Below are positions 35,638-45,204 of a DNA stretch of 64,000 nucleotides, in pieces. Each line of letters begins with the position of its first letter. Positions within the stretch are counted from its first letter, which is position 1. The stretch is taken from assembly GCA_016720075.1 (NCBI GenBank), contig JADJXW010000010.1:53741-117740 (forward strand), in the 5' to 3' direction. The stretch comes from Pseudomonadota bacterium (GTDB lineage Bacteria; Pseudomonadota; Gammaproteobacteria; Steroidobacterales; Steroidobacteraceae). The position numbers and the translations under genes were made by a program. A model generated the notes under the pieces. It searched no databases. It saw only the letters and a list, made by a program, of their open reading frames with translations, and had not been told where the DNA came from.

Positions 35638-38145
35638 GTGGATTCGGCCCCTCACATCGCGGTGGTCACGCGCCGCTTCCCGAAGGTATCCGAGACTTTC
35701 GTGCTGTTCGAGATGCTGGCGCTGGAGTCGCTGGGCATGCGGCTGTCGATCCACACGCTGGCGCCACCCAGTGATGCGATCCGCCATCCGGACGTGGATC
35801 GCCTGCACGCTCCGATCGAATTGATCCAGCCGGCATCTCCTGGCGCCATCCTGCGGCGCGCGCTGCGTTCGCCCTGGCGCACGATCCGATCGATGGCGCT
35901 GGCGGCGCGCGACCTGGGCAGCGATCGCTGGAGCGGCTGGCGCGAGGCAGTGGCGCTGGCCGACACCACGCAGCGCAGTGGCGCCACCGCGCTGTACGCA
36001 CATTTCATCGACCGCCCTGCCGCCATCACGCGCATAGCGGCCGCCCTGTCGGGCCTGCCGTATGCCATCTCGGCGCACGCGAAGGACATCTACCTCACGC
36101 CTCCGGCACAGCTGCGCCGGCGCATGCGCGACGCGCGCTTCGTCACCACCTGCACCGAGTTCAACGCCGGCCACCTGCGCGCGCTCTGCCCCGAGGCGCG
36201 CGTGCTGCGCACCTACCACGGCATCGATCCGCAGCGATTCGACGCCAAGCGCCCTGTCAGCACCGCTGACAGAAGTCCGCTCATCCTGTCGGTGGGTCGC
36301 CTGCGCGCCAAGAAGGGCTTCGACACGCTGATCGCCGCCTGCGCGCAGCTTGCGATGCGAGGCGTACCCTTCCGCTGCGAGATCATCGGATACGGCCCCG
36401 AAGAGGCCGCGCTGAAGCAGCAGATCGACCGCCTGGGGCTGGCCTCGCGCGTCACGCTGCTGGGCAAGTGCAGCCACGCACAGGTGCTGCAACGGATGGC
36501 CGCGGCCGCCGTGTTCGCGCTGCCCTCGCGCATCGAGGAAAACGGCGATCGCGACGGCGTGCCCAACGTGATCCTGGAGGCCATGGCCTCTGGCACGCCC
36601 GTGGTCTCCACGCGCATCTCTGGCATTCCCGAGGCCGTGCAGCACGATGCCACCGGCCTGCTGGTGGAGCCTGACGATGCGCCGGCGCTGTCGCGGGCAT
36701 TGCAGCAGGTGCTGGCCGATCCGGCGCTGGCCCGCCATCTCGCCGACAACGGCCGGGCGACCGTGCTGGGGCGGTTCTCGCGCGAAAAGAACATCCTGCC
36801 GCTGGCCTCGCAGCTGCGGCGCCTGACCGACAGCGCACCGCAGGAGATTGCCTACATCGTGAAGGGCTTTCCGCGCCTGTCGGAGAGCTTCATCACCAAC
36901 GAGATCCTGCAGCTCGAATCGCAGGGCATGGCGCTGCGCATCTACACGCTGAAAGCCGGCGAGCAGGCGGCCATGAGCGCGCTGGACTCGCTGCAGGCGA
37001 TGGTGCAGCGCGTGCCGGCGACCAGCTCACTGTCGGCCACCACGCTGCGCCGCTGGCTGCTGGCCAATGGCGCGCGCCATGCGCCAGCCATGGCCCGCGT
37101 GGCCTTGCGCCATCCATGGCGCTTCGCGCGCACGCTGCTGGCCGCCGTGCGCATGATGTATCGCTACCGCAAGACCGACGCGAAGGCCTCACCGCGCAAG
37201 ACCTTCGTCAAGGAGTTCCTGCAGGCCGCGTGGATTGCCGACTCGGTGCTGCGCCATGCGGGCGTGCGCCATCTGCACGGCCATTTCTGCCATGGCGCCA
37301 CCACCATCACCTGGTTCATCAGCGAACTGACTGGCCTGCCCTTCAGCTTCACGGCCCATGCAAAGGACATCTACCAGGCGGACCTGAATCCCGGCGATCT
37401 GCTGGTGCGCAAGCTGCAGGCCGCGCGATTCGCCGTGACCTGCACTGGCGCCAATCACGAGCACCTGCTGGGCAGCGCGGGCCCCGTGGCCTGCCGCGGA
37501 TTGCACACGGTCTATCACGGTCTCGACGTGACTCGCTTCGCGCCGCCCGCGGCGCGCGGCGAAGACGGGGCGCCGCTGCTGCTCACGGTGGGCCGGCACG
37601 TGGAAAAGAAGGGCTTCCTGACGCTGATCGAGGCCGGTCGCCTGCTGGCCTCGCGCGACCTGGAATTCCGCTGCGAGATAGTCGGCGAGGAAGCCGAGAG
37701 CACGCCGGCCATGCGCGCGCTGATCGCCCGGCATGGACTTGCCGATCGCATCCATCTGCTGCCGCCGGTGCCGCAGGCGCGCCTGGGCGCCTACTACGAG
37801 CGCGCGAGCCTGTTCGTGCTGCCGTGCACGGTGCTGGCGAATGGGGATCGCGACGGCATTCCCAATGTGCTGGCCGAAGCCATGGCGACGGGACTGCCGG
37901 TGGTGACCACGCCGATCTCGGGCATTCCCGAGATCGTGGAGGATGACTTCAACGGCCTGTTCGTGCCGTCGGAGAATGCCATCGCGCTGTCCAATGGCAT
38001 GGCACGCCTGCTGCAGGATGCCGCACTGCGCGCGAAGCTGGGGCACAACGCACGCCAGACCATCCTCGAGAAGTTCGATTCGGTTCGCACGACGCGCCGC
38101 CTGCGCGCGCTGCTGTCCTGCGAGCAGGAACCGGTTTCAGCGTGA
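35638..38145 (+). CDS. Tandem double GT4 glycosyltransferase
   Basis: About 835 residues from GTG 35638, two bases after the previous stop. Two complete GT-B family 4 units lie in one chain. The first spans about residues 5-400 (AVVTRRFPKVSETFVLFE, VGRLRAKKGFDTLIAAC, ENGDRDGVPNVILEAMASG). The second spans about 410-830 (AYIVKGFPRLSESFITNE, VGRHVEKKGFLTLIEA, ANGDRDGIPNVLAEAMATG). Each carries its own E-x7-E nucleotide-sugar motif. No start codon with a ribosome site exists at the junction, so a genuine fusion is likely. The units resemble WcaL/EpsF-type transferases of exopolysaccharide synthesis. It probably adds two sugars in sequence. Confidence 0.88.
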   Translation: MDSAPHIAVVTRRFPKVSETFVLFEMLALESLGMRLSIHTLAPPSDAIRHPDVDRLHAPIELIQPASPGAILRRALRSPWRTIRSMALAARDLGSDRWSGWREAVALADTTQRSGATALYAHFIDRPAAITRIAAALSGLPYAISAHAKDIYLTPPAQLRRRMRDARFVTTCTEFNAGHLRALCPEARVLRTYHGIDPQRFDAKRPVSTADRSPLILSVGRLRAKKGFDTLIAACAQLAMRGVPFRCEIIGYGPEEAALKQQIDRLGLASRVTLLGKCSHAQVLQRMAAAAVFALPSRIEENGDRDGVPNVILEAMASGTPVVSTRISGIPEAVQHDATGLLVEPDDAPALSRALQQVLADPALARHLADNGRATVLGRFSREKNILPLASQLRRLTDSAPQEIAYIVKGFPRLSESFITNEILQLESQGMALRIYTLKAGEQAAMSALDSLQAMVQRVPATSSLSATTLRRWLLANGARHAPAMARVALRHPWRFARTLLAAVRMMYRYRKTDAKASPRKTFVKEFLQAAWIADSVLRHAGVRHLHGHFCHGATTITWFISELTGLPFSFTAHAKDIYQADLNPGDLLVRKLQAARFAVTCTGANHEHLLGSAGPVACRGLHTVYHGLDVTRFAPPAARGEDGAPLLLTVGRHVEKKGFLTLIEAGRLLASRDLEFRCEIVGEEAESTPAMRALIARHGLADRIHLLPPVPQARLGAYYERASLFVLPCTVLANGDRDGIPNVLAEAMATGLPVVTTPISGIPEIVEDDFNGLFVPSENAIALSNGMARLLQDAALRAKLGHNARQTILEKFDSVRTTRRLRALLSCEQEPVSA

Positions 38146-39938
38146 TGTCCGCCACCGCCATGACCCTCTCCGACCTTGGACTGGAGAGCCCGCCGCGCGT
38201 GCGCTGCCAGGTGGACCTGAATGAATGCGGCCCGGGCACGGCCGACGCCGTGCTGGCAGGCCAGTTCATGTTCAATGGCGAAACGCATTCGCTGGGCGCG
38301 CAGTTCGACTGGCGGCGCAATCCATCGGCGGACCGCGAATGGCTGATCCTGCTGAACAAGTTCTATTTCGCGCCGGCGCTGGCAGTGGCCTGGCGCGACA
38401 GCGGCGATGCCCGTTACCTCGCCCGCTGGATCGAGCTCACAACGTCCTGGATCGAATCGGGCATGGAGTCCGGATTCATCGCCGCCGATGTGACCGGGCG
38501 CCGAGTGCAGAACTGGTGCATCGCTTTCCATGCGGCGCGCCAGGGTCCGGCGCCGCTGCCGGGTCGCTTCGTGCGCGAGTTCCTGGTGTCGCTGGAGGCC
38601 CAGGCCGCCTGGCTGCGTGACAACCTGCATGAGTCGCGCAATCACCGCACGCTCGAACTGTACGCGCTGTTGCTGTGCGCAGTGGCCTTCCCGGGACTCG
38701 CCCGGTCCAGGCAGTGGCGGGATTTCGCGATCGTGGAGCTGTCGTGCAATGCGCTGGCGGATTTCAGAGCCGATGGCGGCCATCGCGAGCAGTCGATGCA
38801 CTACCACTGCATCGCGCTGCGCAACCACCTACATTCGCTGCAACTGATGCGCGACAACGGCCTGGAGCACGACCCCGCCTGCCTCGAGCGCCTCGGCAAG
38901 GCCGCGCATTTCGCGGCGCGGATGCACCTGCCGGACGGTCACATCGCGGCTTTCAGCGATTCGGATCGCGGCAGCTATCTCGACACGCTGCTCCTGGCGG
39001 CCGATCTGCTCGACGATGCTGAACTGCGCTTCATGGCTAGCGGCGGACAGGCGGGCGTTGCGCCGGCCGCTGGCAGCCTCGAGTTTCCCGACAGCGGCTA
39101 TGCGGTGCTGCGAACCCCCTGGCAGGCACCGTGGATCGATTCCGCGGCGCCGATGCAGCTGGTGTTCGACTGCGGTCCGCTCGGCGAAGGCAACCACGGT
39201 CATTTCGACCTGCTGTCGTTCGAGGCGCATGCCGGTGGCGAGGCACTGGTCGTGGATCCGGGTCGCTACACCTACGACGAGGCCGGCCCCTGCAACTGGC
39301 GCGCGGCCTTCCGCGAAACGCGCGCGCACTCGACGGTGGAAGTCGATGGGCGCAACCAGGTGCGTTACGAGCAGGGCCCCCGCCGCATGAAGGTGCGCGG
39401 CCCGGAACCGGCGCATTGCCTGCAGGAAATGACGACGGGACCCGGCTTTGCCTGCGTGGCCGGCACGGCCACCAGCGCCGAATACGACGTGGTGCATCAG
39501 CGTCGCATCCTGCAGGTGCATGGCGCCTTCTGGGTGATCGTCGATGACCTGGCTTCGGATTCGCTGCACACCTATCGCGCCCGCCTGCAGCTGGGCAGCC
39601 AGTTCCAGGATGGGCTGCTGGTCGCCACGATCGAAGCTGCATCGCGTGTGCGCGCGCGGCGCCTGGACATTCACCTGCACTCTTCTGAGCCCCACACGCT
39701 CGGCATCGAGCAGGGCTGGGTATCGATGCGCTATGGGGAACGCCAGCCGGCGCCGCGGGTGCGCCTGGAAACGCAGTCCCGGGCGCTGCGCATTGCCACG
39801 ATCATCATCCCAGGGCAAACCGGCACGGATGACACCGCCGTGCGCTGGAACCCTGACGCCGTCTGGATTCGCGCCGCCACTGGCGCCGAATACGACGTGC
39901 CGCTGCGCGACCTTGCGGCGTGGAGCCAGCGCACATGA
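38145..39938 (+). CDS. Heparinase II/III-family protein (polysaccharide lyase-like)
   Basis: 597 residues from ATG 38145 (overlapping the previous stop, TGATG). The alpha/alpha toroid part includes LLNKFYFAPALAVAWRDSG, NHRTLELYALLLCAV and DGGHREQSMHYHCIALRNH (candidate catalytic Tyr/His). The C-terminal beta-sandwich includes GNHGHFDLLSFEAHAGGEAL and VDPGRYTYDE, the heparinase II/III-like signature. No signal peptide is visible, so it appears cytoplasmic, unlike typical periplasmic lyases. In exopolysaccharide operons such enzymes trim or epimerise uronate-containing chains. Confidence 0.85.
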   Translation: MSATAMTLSDLGLESPPRVRCQVDLNECGPGTADAVLAGQFMFNGETHSLGAQFDWRRNPSADREWLILLNKFYFAPALAVAWRDSGDARYLARWIELTTSWIESGMESGFIAADVTGRRVQNWCIAFHAARQGPAPLPGRFVREFLVSLEAQAAWLRDNLHESRNHRTLELYALLLCAVAFPGLARSRQWRDFAIVELSCNALADFRADGGHREQSMHYHCIALRNHLHSLQLMRDNGLEHDPACLERLGKAAHFAARMHLPDGHIAAFSDSDRGSYLDTLLLAADLLDDAELRFMASGGQAGVAPAAGSLEFPDSGYAVLRTPWQAPWIDSAAPMQLVFDCGPLGEGNHGHFDLLSFEAHAGGEALVVDPGRYTYDEAGPCNWRAAFRETRAHSTVEVDGRNQVRYEQGPRRMKVRGPEPAHCLQEMTTGPGFACVAGTATSAEYDVVHQRRILQVHGAFWVIVDDLASDSLHTYRARLQLGSQFQDGLLVATIEAASRVRARRLDIHLHSSEPHTLGIEQGWVSMRYGERQPAPRVRLETQSRALRIATIIIPGQTGTDDTAVRWNPDAVWIRAATGAEYDVPLRDLAAWSQRT

Positions 39939-41227
39939 TGGAACCGCAGGTACCCGAAGCCGGCCTGCTGCGCGACGCGCTGAACCAGGCGCTCGCCTCG
40001 GCGGGCACCGATGCGCAGTGCTCGGCCCTCACCATCGACCGCGTCCGCTCCCGGCCCGGCGAGCGTGTGGTGATCGGTGCCACGGCCACCTGCCACGCCG
40101 GTGGCAACACCTGGCAGCAACTGGTCGGCCTGCGACGCCTCGCGCCGGGACGCTCGGGCGCGCGTTTCGCCGACGCCAGCCTGCGCGCCGTGCATCGCTC
40201 GCACTGCGGACCGGGCGTGCTGCACCTGGCCGATCTCGACACCGTGGCCTGGCTGTTCCCGAACGACTGCAAGATCACAGGCGCCCATGCATTGGCTGAC
40301 CGGGAGCTGTTCGGTCAATCAATCCTGCCGCAACTCATGGTCGCGTGCGGCCTTGCGTCGTCGACGCGGGATTGGCGCCTGGAGCTGATCCGCTACGTGC
40401 CGGAGCAGAGCTGCACCGCGCGGCTCTCGGTCAAGGACCCGGCCGGCGCCGAGTCGCTGCAGCTGATCGGCAAATGCGCCAGTGATGAGCGGGGCCAGCG
40501 GGGCCTTGCGGCTCAGGCCGCGATCCACCGCGCCGGACTGGGGCGCATCTGTGCCGCGCCGGTGCTGTATCTGCAGGCCCATCGACAGGCCTGGCAACGG
40601 TTCGTGCCCGGGACGCCGCTGGCGCCACCCCTCAGCGCGATGACCGCCGCGGATCAGCTGGCTTCGGCCATCGCGGCGCTGGCCGACCTGCATGGCATCG
40701 AGGCGCCCACCGCGCTGCCGCGCTTTGACATGGCCGCCGAGCTGCAGACCCTTGAGGCGCTGCTGCAGAGCTTCTCTTCCGCGAGCCATGTGGATGCCGC
40801 GCGCGCGCTGCTGCAGCGGCTGCGGCAGTTGGCGCCGGCGACCGGTGAACACGCATTCCTGCATGGCGACCTGCATCCGGCCAATGTGCTGGTCGACGGC
40901 AGCAGTGCCCGTCTGATCGATTTCGATGCTGCGCTGGCCGGACCTGCGGCGCTGGACCTGGGCGGCATGGTGTCGGCTCTGGTGGCGCAGTCACTGCTGC
41001 AGGGCGCACCCGACGCCATCGTGCCGGCGCTCGCCGCCGGCGTATGGCAGCAGTACACACGTTGCAGGCCCAATGCCCTGTCCCGATCGACATTCAACTG
41101 GCATGTGGCCTTCTGCCTGCTGCGCCAGCGCTTCGCGCGCAATCTCACGCGCCATCGCGTTGACCGCGGCGACCTGCAGCCACGGCTGCTGCGCCATGCC
41201 TGCGACCTGCTGGAGGACCAGTGGTAA
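39935..41227 (+). CDS. Phosphotransferase (APH/choline-kinase fold)
   Basis: 430 residues from ATG 39935, overlapping the lyase stop by 4 bases. The C-terminal half has the kinase catalytic loop HGDLHPANVLVDGSS followed by RLIDFDAALAGPAALDLGG, with HGD catalytic Asp, Asn and the Mg-binding DFD all intact. The N-terminal half is a divergent small lobe (GERVVIGATATCHAG, RLSVKDPAGA). It may phosphorylate a sugar or lipid-linked intermediate rather than an antibiotic. It overlaps the ABC transporter gene by 7 bases. Confidence 0.83.
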   Translation: MMEPQVPEAGLLRDALNQALASAGTDAQCSALTIDRVRSRPGERVVIGATATCHAGGNTWQQLVGLRRLAPGRSGARFADASLRAVHRSHCGPGVLHLADLDTVAWLFPNDCKITGAHALADRELFGQSILPQLMVACGLASSTRDWRLELIRYVPEQSCTARLSVKDPAGAESLQLIGKCASDERGQRGLAAQAAIHRAGLGRICAAPVLYLQAHRQAWQRFVPGTPLAPPLSAMTAADQLASAIAALADLHGIEAPTALPRFDMAAELQTLEALLQSFSSASHVDAARALLQRLRQLAPATGEHAFLHGDLHPANVLVDGSSARLIDFDAALAGPAALDLGGMVSALVAQSLLQGAPDAIVPALAAGVWQQYTRCRPNALSRSTFNWHVAFCLLRQRFARNLTRHRVDRGDLQPRLLRHACDLLEDQW

Positions 41228-42948
41228 AGCTGCTCGGAAGATTCACTCCCTACTACCTGGGCGATCGCTGGCGCATCGCGCTGTCGCTCGCCTGCGGCAT
41301 CGCCAGCGCCGTGCTGGTGATAGCGGCGGTGTGGCCCATCCGCCAGTTGATCGATGGAGTGCTGCTGGGCACGCCTGCCGACAACACGCTGGCGACGCCA
41401 CTGCGATCCATGCCTGCCCACGTGGCCGGCCTCGCGCTGGCCGGACTGGCCGGCCTGCTGGCCATTGGCTCGGCGCTGACCTCGGCGCTCGAAAAGACCC
41501 TGAACGCGCGGCTGCGCGAGGCGATGACGATGCGCCTGCGCGTGACGCTGCTGGACGATGTGCTTTCCCGACCACTGAACAATTTCTCGGGGCTTCGCTC
41601 CGGCGAACTGGTGCTGCGGATCATCGACGACACGGGCCATGTGGCGCGCCTGTTCTGCAAGACCGCACCCACCATCCTGCGCTACGCGGCGACGCTGCTG
41701 GCGGCGCTCGGCACGATGTTCCTGGTCAGCTGGGCGATGGGACTGACGGGGCTGGTGATCGTCGCGGTGCTCGCGGTGATGGTCACGCGCTCGGCCGGCC
41801 GCCTGCAGTCCAGCTCGCGCGCCAAGCGGCGCACCGAGGGGTCGGTGGCGGGCCTGACGCAGGAGATCCTGCGCAACCTGCGCTTCATTCGGGCCACTGG
41901 CGGCGAATCCACGACGCGCGCGCTGTTCGCAAGCCGCAATGCTGATGCCCTTTCGACCGGCGTGGAGGAGACTCGCGAATCGGTGCGGCTGGAACAGCGC
42001 TCGCAGGTTGCCAATGCGCTGGCTGCGTTTCTGGTCACCGCGGCGGGTTCCTGGCTGGTGACGCGTGGCCAACTCTCCGTTGGCGACCTGACGCTCTGCC
42101 TCACCTGCCTGACGCAGCTTCTGAAGCCCGTCGAGAAGCTCAATGAACTGACGTCAACCGTGACCAGCGCGCTGACGCGCGCCGAGCGACTGGCGGCATT
42201 CCTGCCGCAGGCGACGTCCAAGGCCTCCAGCGCGAAGCCGGTGACGGCGCGTGTCGGGACCGGACTGCTGCAGCTCTCCGGCGTCAGCTACGGGCACAGT
42301 GGTCAGGAGCCGCTGCTGCGCGATCTGAATGTGACCTTCAACGCGCGCGAGTCGGTGTGGATCCGCGGCGCCAGCGGCGCCGGCAAGAGCACGCTGATCG
42401 ACCTGCTGCTGCGGCTGATCGAACCCACACAGGGCGAGATCCGGCTGGCCGGACGACCGGCCTCCGCATGGCCCGTTGCCGCCTGGCGTTCGCAGTTCGC
42501 TGTGTCGCTGCAGACTCCGTACCTGTTCGCCGGCACGCTGCGCGATGCCGTGGCGTTCGGCAATCCGCCGCTGGACGATGCGGCGATCTGGCGCGCGCTG
42601 GATGCCGCCGGACTCGGCGATGTCGTGCGGGAATTGCCGGAGGGTCTTGACCACGCGCTCAGCGAATCCGGCGGCAATCTCTCCGGCGGACAGCGTGCCA
42701 AGCTGTCGCTGGCTCGCGCGCTTGCCGCCCAGCGACCGCTGCTGGTGCTCGATGAACCGCTGGCGAACCTGGATCCGCGCTCGCAGGCGGAAGTGGCGCT
42801 GGCGCTGCGGGCGCTGCGCGGCAAGCGCACGGTGCTGCTGGTGTCCCATCAGCCGGTACCGGCGGAGCTCTTTGATCGCGTGCTCGTGCTGGAAGGCGGT
42901 CGCCTGCACGACGTCGTGCAGCGCGAACTGTCGCAGGTGGCCTCATGA
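41221..42948 (+). CDS. ABC exporter with fused membrane and ATPase domains
   Basis: 575 residues from GTG 41221. The six-helix type 1 exporter membrane domain occupies about residues 10-310. The nucleotide-binding domain has Walker A GASGAGKSTLIDLLL, Q-loop SLQTPYLFAG, signature NLSGGQRAKLSLARAL, Walker B LLVLDEPLANLDP and H-loop LVSHQ. It forms a homodimeric half-transporter of the MsbA/lipid-linked glycan flippase type. In this operon it likely moves a glycolipid or oligosaccharide intermediate across the inner membrane. Overlaps both neighbours. Confidence 0.92.
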   Translation: MVKLLGRFTPYYLGDRWRIALSLACGIASAVLVIAAVWPIRQLIDGVLLGTPADNTLATPLRSMPAHVAGLALAGLAGLLAIGSALTSALEKTLNARLREAMTMRLRVTLLDDVLSRPLNNFSGLRSGELVLRIIDDTGHVARLFCKTAPTILRYAATLLAALGTMFLVSWAMGLTGLVIVAVLAVMVTRSAGRLQSSSRAKRRTEGSVAGLTQEILRNLRFIRATGGESTTRALFASRNADALSTGVEETRESVRLEQRSQVANALAAFLVTAAGSWLVTRGQLSVGDLTLCLTCLTQLLKPVEKLNELTSTVTSALTRAERLAAFLPQATSKASSAKPVTARVGTGLLQLSGVSYGHSGQEPLLRDLNVTFNARESVWIRGASGAGKSTLIDLLLRLIEPTQGEIRLAGRPASAWPVAAWRSQFAVSLQTPYLFAGTLRDAVAFGNPPLDDAAIWRALDAAGLGDVVRELPEGLDHALSESGGNLSGGQRAKLSLARALAAQRPLLVLDEPLANLDPRSQAEVALALRALRGKRTVLLVSHQPVPAELFDRVLVLEGGRLHDVVQRELSQVAS

Positions 42949-44045
42949 TCCCCTGCGCCACGGATGTGGATTCGCTGGTGGGCTCGCTGTGCGACGCCGA
43001 TCCGATCGGCGCCGCGCTGGGCCAGGACTGGCAGCGCAGCTACGGCCGCCTGCGACACGGCAACGAGGCCCGCGCGACGCTGGTCTACGAACACCCGCAG
43101 GCCGAGCCCGTGCTGGTGGAGATCGAAGCCGGCCAGGCACGGATGCAGCCGATGCGGGCCGATCCCGCGCTCCCAACGCTGGGCGCCGCGCTCGACCGGC
43201 ATCCGATGGCGCAGGTGGTGCGCTATCGCCCGGGCAAGCGCTGCACCTTCGCCGCCACGCGGTCCGACGGTCGCCGCGCCTATTTCAAGACGCTGGCCGA
43301 TGATCGGGGCAGCGGCATCTGGGACGATGCCCGGGATCTTGCGGCCGTGGCCGCGCGCGGCGAGCTGGACTTCACTGTGGCGGAGCCGGCCGCGTACGAC
43401 AACGAAACGCGCACCATCAGCCACTTCGCGCTGCCCGGCGCGCCGGCGTGGCCGGTGCTGTTCAGCGCCCAGGGCGTGCCCCTCGCCGCGCGCATCGGCA
43501 CCGCGCTGGGATCACTGCCCGCCAGCACCCTGCCCTGCCGGCTGCAGTTCATGGCCACCGACCAACTGCGCCGTTCGGCACGCTACGCGCGCCAGTTCGC
43601 GCGGCTGCTGCCCGAGCTGCACGCTCCGATCGAATCCTTCATCACGCTGGCCACGCAGGCCCATGCGCGACACCCGGATGGCGCCGCGCGGCCGATCCAC
43701 GGCGCGCCGCATCCGCAGCAGTGGCTGTTGGGCACGCGCGTGAGGCTGGTGGATTTCGATCGCGTCGGGTCGGGGCCAGTGGAACTGGATGCCGCCACCT
43801 TCGTGGCGGAACTGGACTTCGAGAGCCTGGACGATGGCTTGCGCGAGTCGCTGTCGGCCACCTTCCTCGCCGCCTATGCGGAGCGCGTGGGCGGTCTCGA
43901 TGCTGCGCGGCTGGATCTGTACCGCGCGCACAAGCATTTCGCCAAGGCGTTCAAGACGGCTGCGGCGATCCGCAGCGACCGGCGCGAACGCAGCGCGCAG
44001 ATCCTGGCCGGCGCCGTGGCGCTGGCCGCACGGTGGGCCGCATGA
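42945..44045 (+). CDS. Phosphotransferase-like protein with altered catalytic loop
   Basis: 366 residues, starting within the ABC gene stop (ATGA). The kinase-like fold is suggested by RPIHGAPHPQQWLLGTRVRL then VDFDRVGSGPVELDAATF, aligning with the catalytic loop and DFD of the homologous phosphotransferase at 39935. Here the catalytic HGD is HGA and the Asn of the loop is Gln, while the metal-binding DFD remains. It also keeps CTFAATRSDGRRAYFKTL as the ATP-lobe lysine region. It may be a pseudokinase or use a different mechanism. Coupled by a 4-base overlap to the next glycosyltransferase. Confidence 0.75.
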   Translation: MIPCATDVDSLVGSLCDADPIGAALGQDWQRSYGRLRHGNEARATLVYEHPQAEPVLVEIEAGQARMQPMRADPALPTLGAALDRHPMAQVVRYRPGKRCTFAATRSDGRRAYFKTLADDRGSGIWDDARDLAAVAARGELDFTVAEPAAYDNETRTISHFALPGAPAWPVLFSAQGVPLAARIGTALGSLPASTLPCRLQFMATDQLRRSARYARQFARLLPELHAPIESFITLATQAHARHPDGAARPIHGAPHPQQWLLGTRVRLVDFDRVGSGPVELDAATFVAELDFESLDDGLRESLSATFLAAYAERVGGLDAARLDLYRAHKHFAKAFKTAAAIRSDRRERSAQILAGAVALAARWAA

Positions 44046-45204
44046 AGCCTGCCCTGATCCTCTACTGCCAGCACTCGCTCGGCATGGGACACCTGGTGCG
44101 CTCACTGGCAGTGGCCGAAGCGCTGGCTGTGGATTTCGACGTGCACTTCCTCAATGGCGGGCGCTGGCCCGCCGCGCTCGCCCTGCCTGCCTGCGCATCG
44201 TCGACCTGCCGCCGCTGGGCATGGCCGAGGATGCCTCGCTGCTGAGCCTGGATGCGCGACCGGACGTGGCCACAGCGCTCGCGCTGCGCGCCGTCGCGCT
44301 GCGGGACCTCGCCCGCAGCGCCCGCCCGGCCGCGGTGGTCATCGAGATGTATCCGTTCGGGCGCAAGAAGTTCAGCGCCGAGATCGAGGGGCTCATCGAC
44401 GAGGCCCGCGGCGCGCTGATCTGCTGCAGCGTGCGCGACATCCTGGTGGGCGCGCGCCACGACCAGCAGCGCCACGATGATCGCGCCGCCCGCATCCTCA
44501 ACGAGCGCTTCGACTGCGTGGTGGTGCATGCGGATGAGGCCTTCGCCCGCCTGGAGGAAACCTTCCAGCCCGGCGAGCCGCTGCGCACTGCCGTGCATTA
44601 TTCGGGCTTCGTCTCGACCGCGATGCCGCTGCCGCCGACTCCTGTCGCCCGTTCCGGCGTGCTCGTCTCGGCCGGTGGCGGCGCCGCGGGCATGTCGCTG
44701 CTGCAGCTCGCGCTGGCCGCGCAGCCGGGCATCCACGCGGCCACCGGCCTTGCGATGACCGTGCTGGCCGGCCCGTTCCTGCCCACCGATGACTGGCAGG
44801 CCCTGCAGCGCGAAGCGGCCGGCAGGCCGGCGCTGTCGCTGCTGCGCGAGACGCCGGACCTGCAGGCGCTGCTGCGCGCGGCCGCGGTATCGGTGAGCCA
44901 GTGCGGCTACAACACCGCGATGGACCTGCTGCGCACGCGCACCCCGTCGGTGGTGGTGCCGTTCGTGCGCGAACGCGAGACCGAGCAGCTGGAGCGATCA
45001 CAGCGCCTGGCCCGCCTCGGCCTCGTCACGCTGCTGCATCCGACGGGCGCCACGCCCGCTGCGCTGGCCGAGGCCGTCGCCGCCGCGCATGCGGCCGGCC
45101 CGGCCTCCGCCGCGCCGCTGCTGCATCTGGATGGCGCGGCCCGAACCTCCGAACTGCTGCGGCAACTCGTAGCGGCACGTCAACAGAACCCGGGAGCCGC
45201 TTGA
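44042..45204 (+). CDS. COG4671-type GT-B glycosyltransferase, second copy (one frameshift)
   Basis: About 387 residues. Starts MKPALILYCQHSLGMGHLVR, the glycine-rich N-terminal loop of MurG-like enzymes. One base is missing near 44190; then LRIVDLPPLGMAEDASLLSL, ICCSVRDILVGARHDQQRHD, GVLVSAGGGAAGMSLLQLAL and VSVSQCGYNTAMDLLRTRTP follow. It resembles the first operon gene in layout but is clearly diverged. The start overlaps the kinase-like gene by 4 bases and the stop overlaps the deacetylase start (TGATG). Acceptor and donor sugars are unknown. Confidence 0.83.

Noticed and set aside
39935..44045. Aminoglycoside resistance genes
   Set aside because: The kinase-fold proteins are embedded in a glycan operon by overlapping starts and stops and lack resemblance to resistance enzymes beyond the fold motif.
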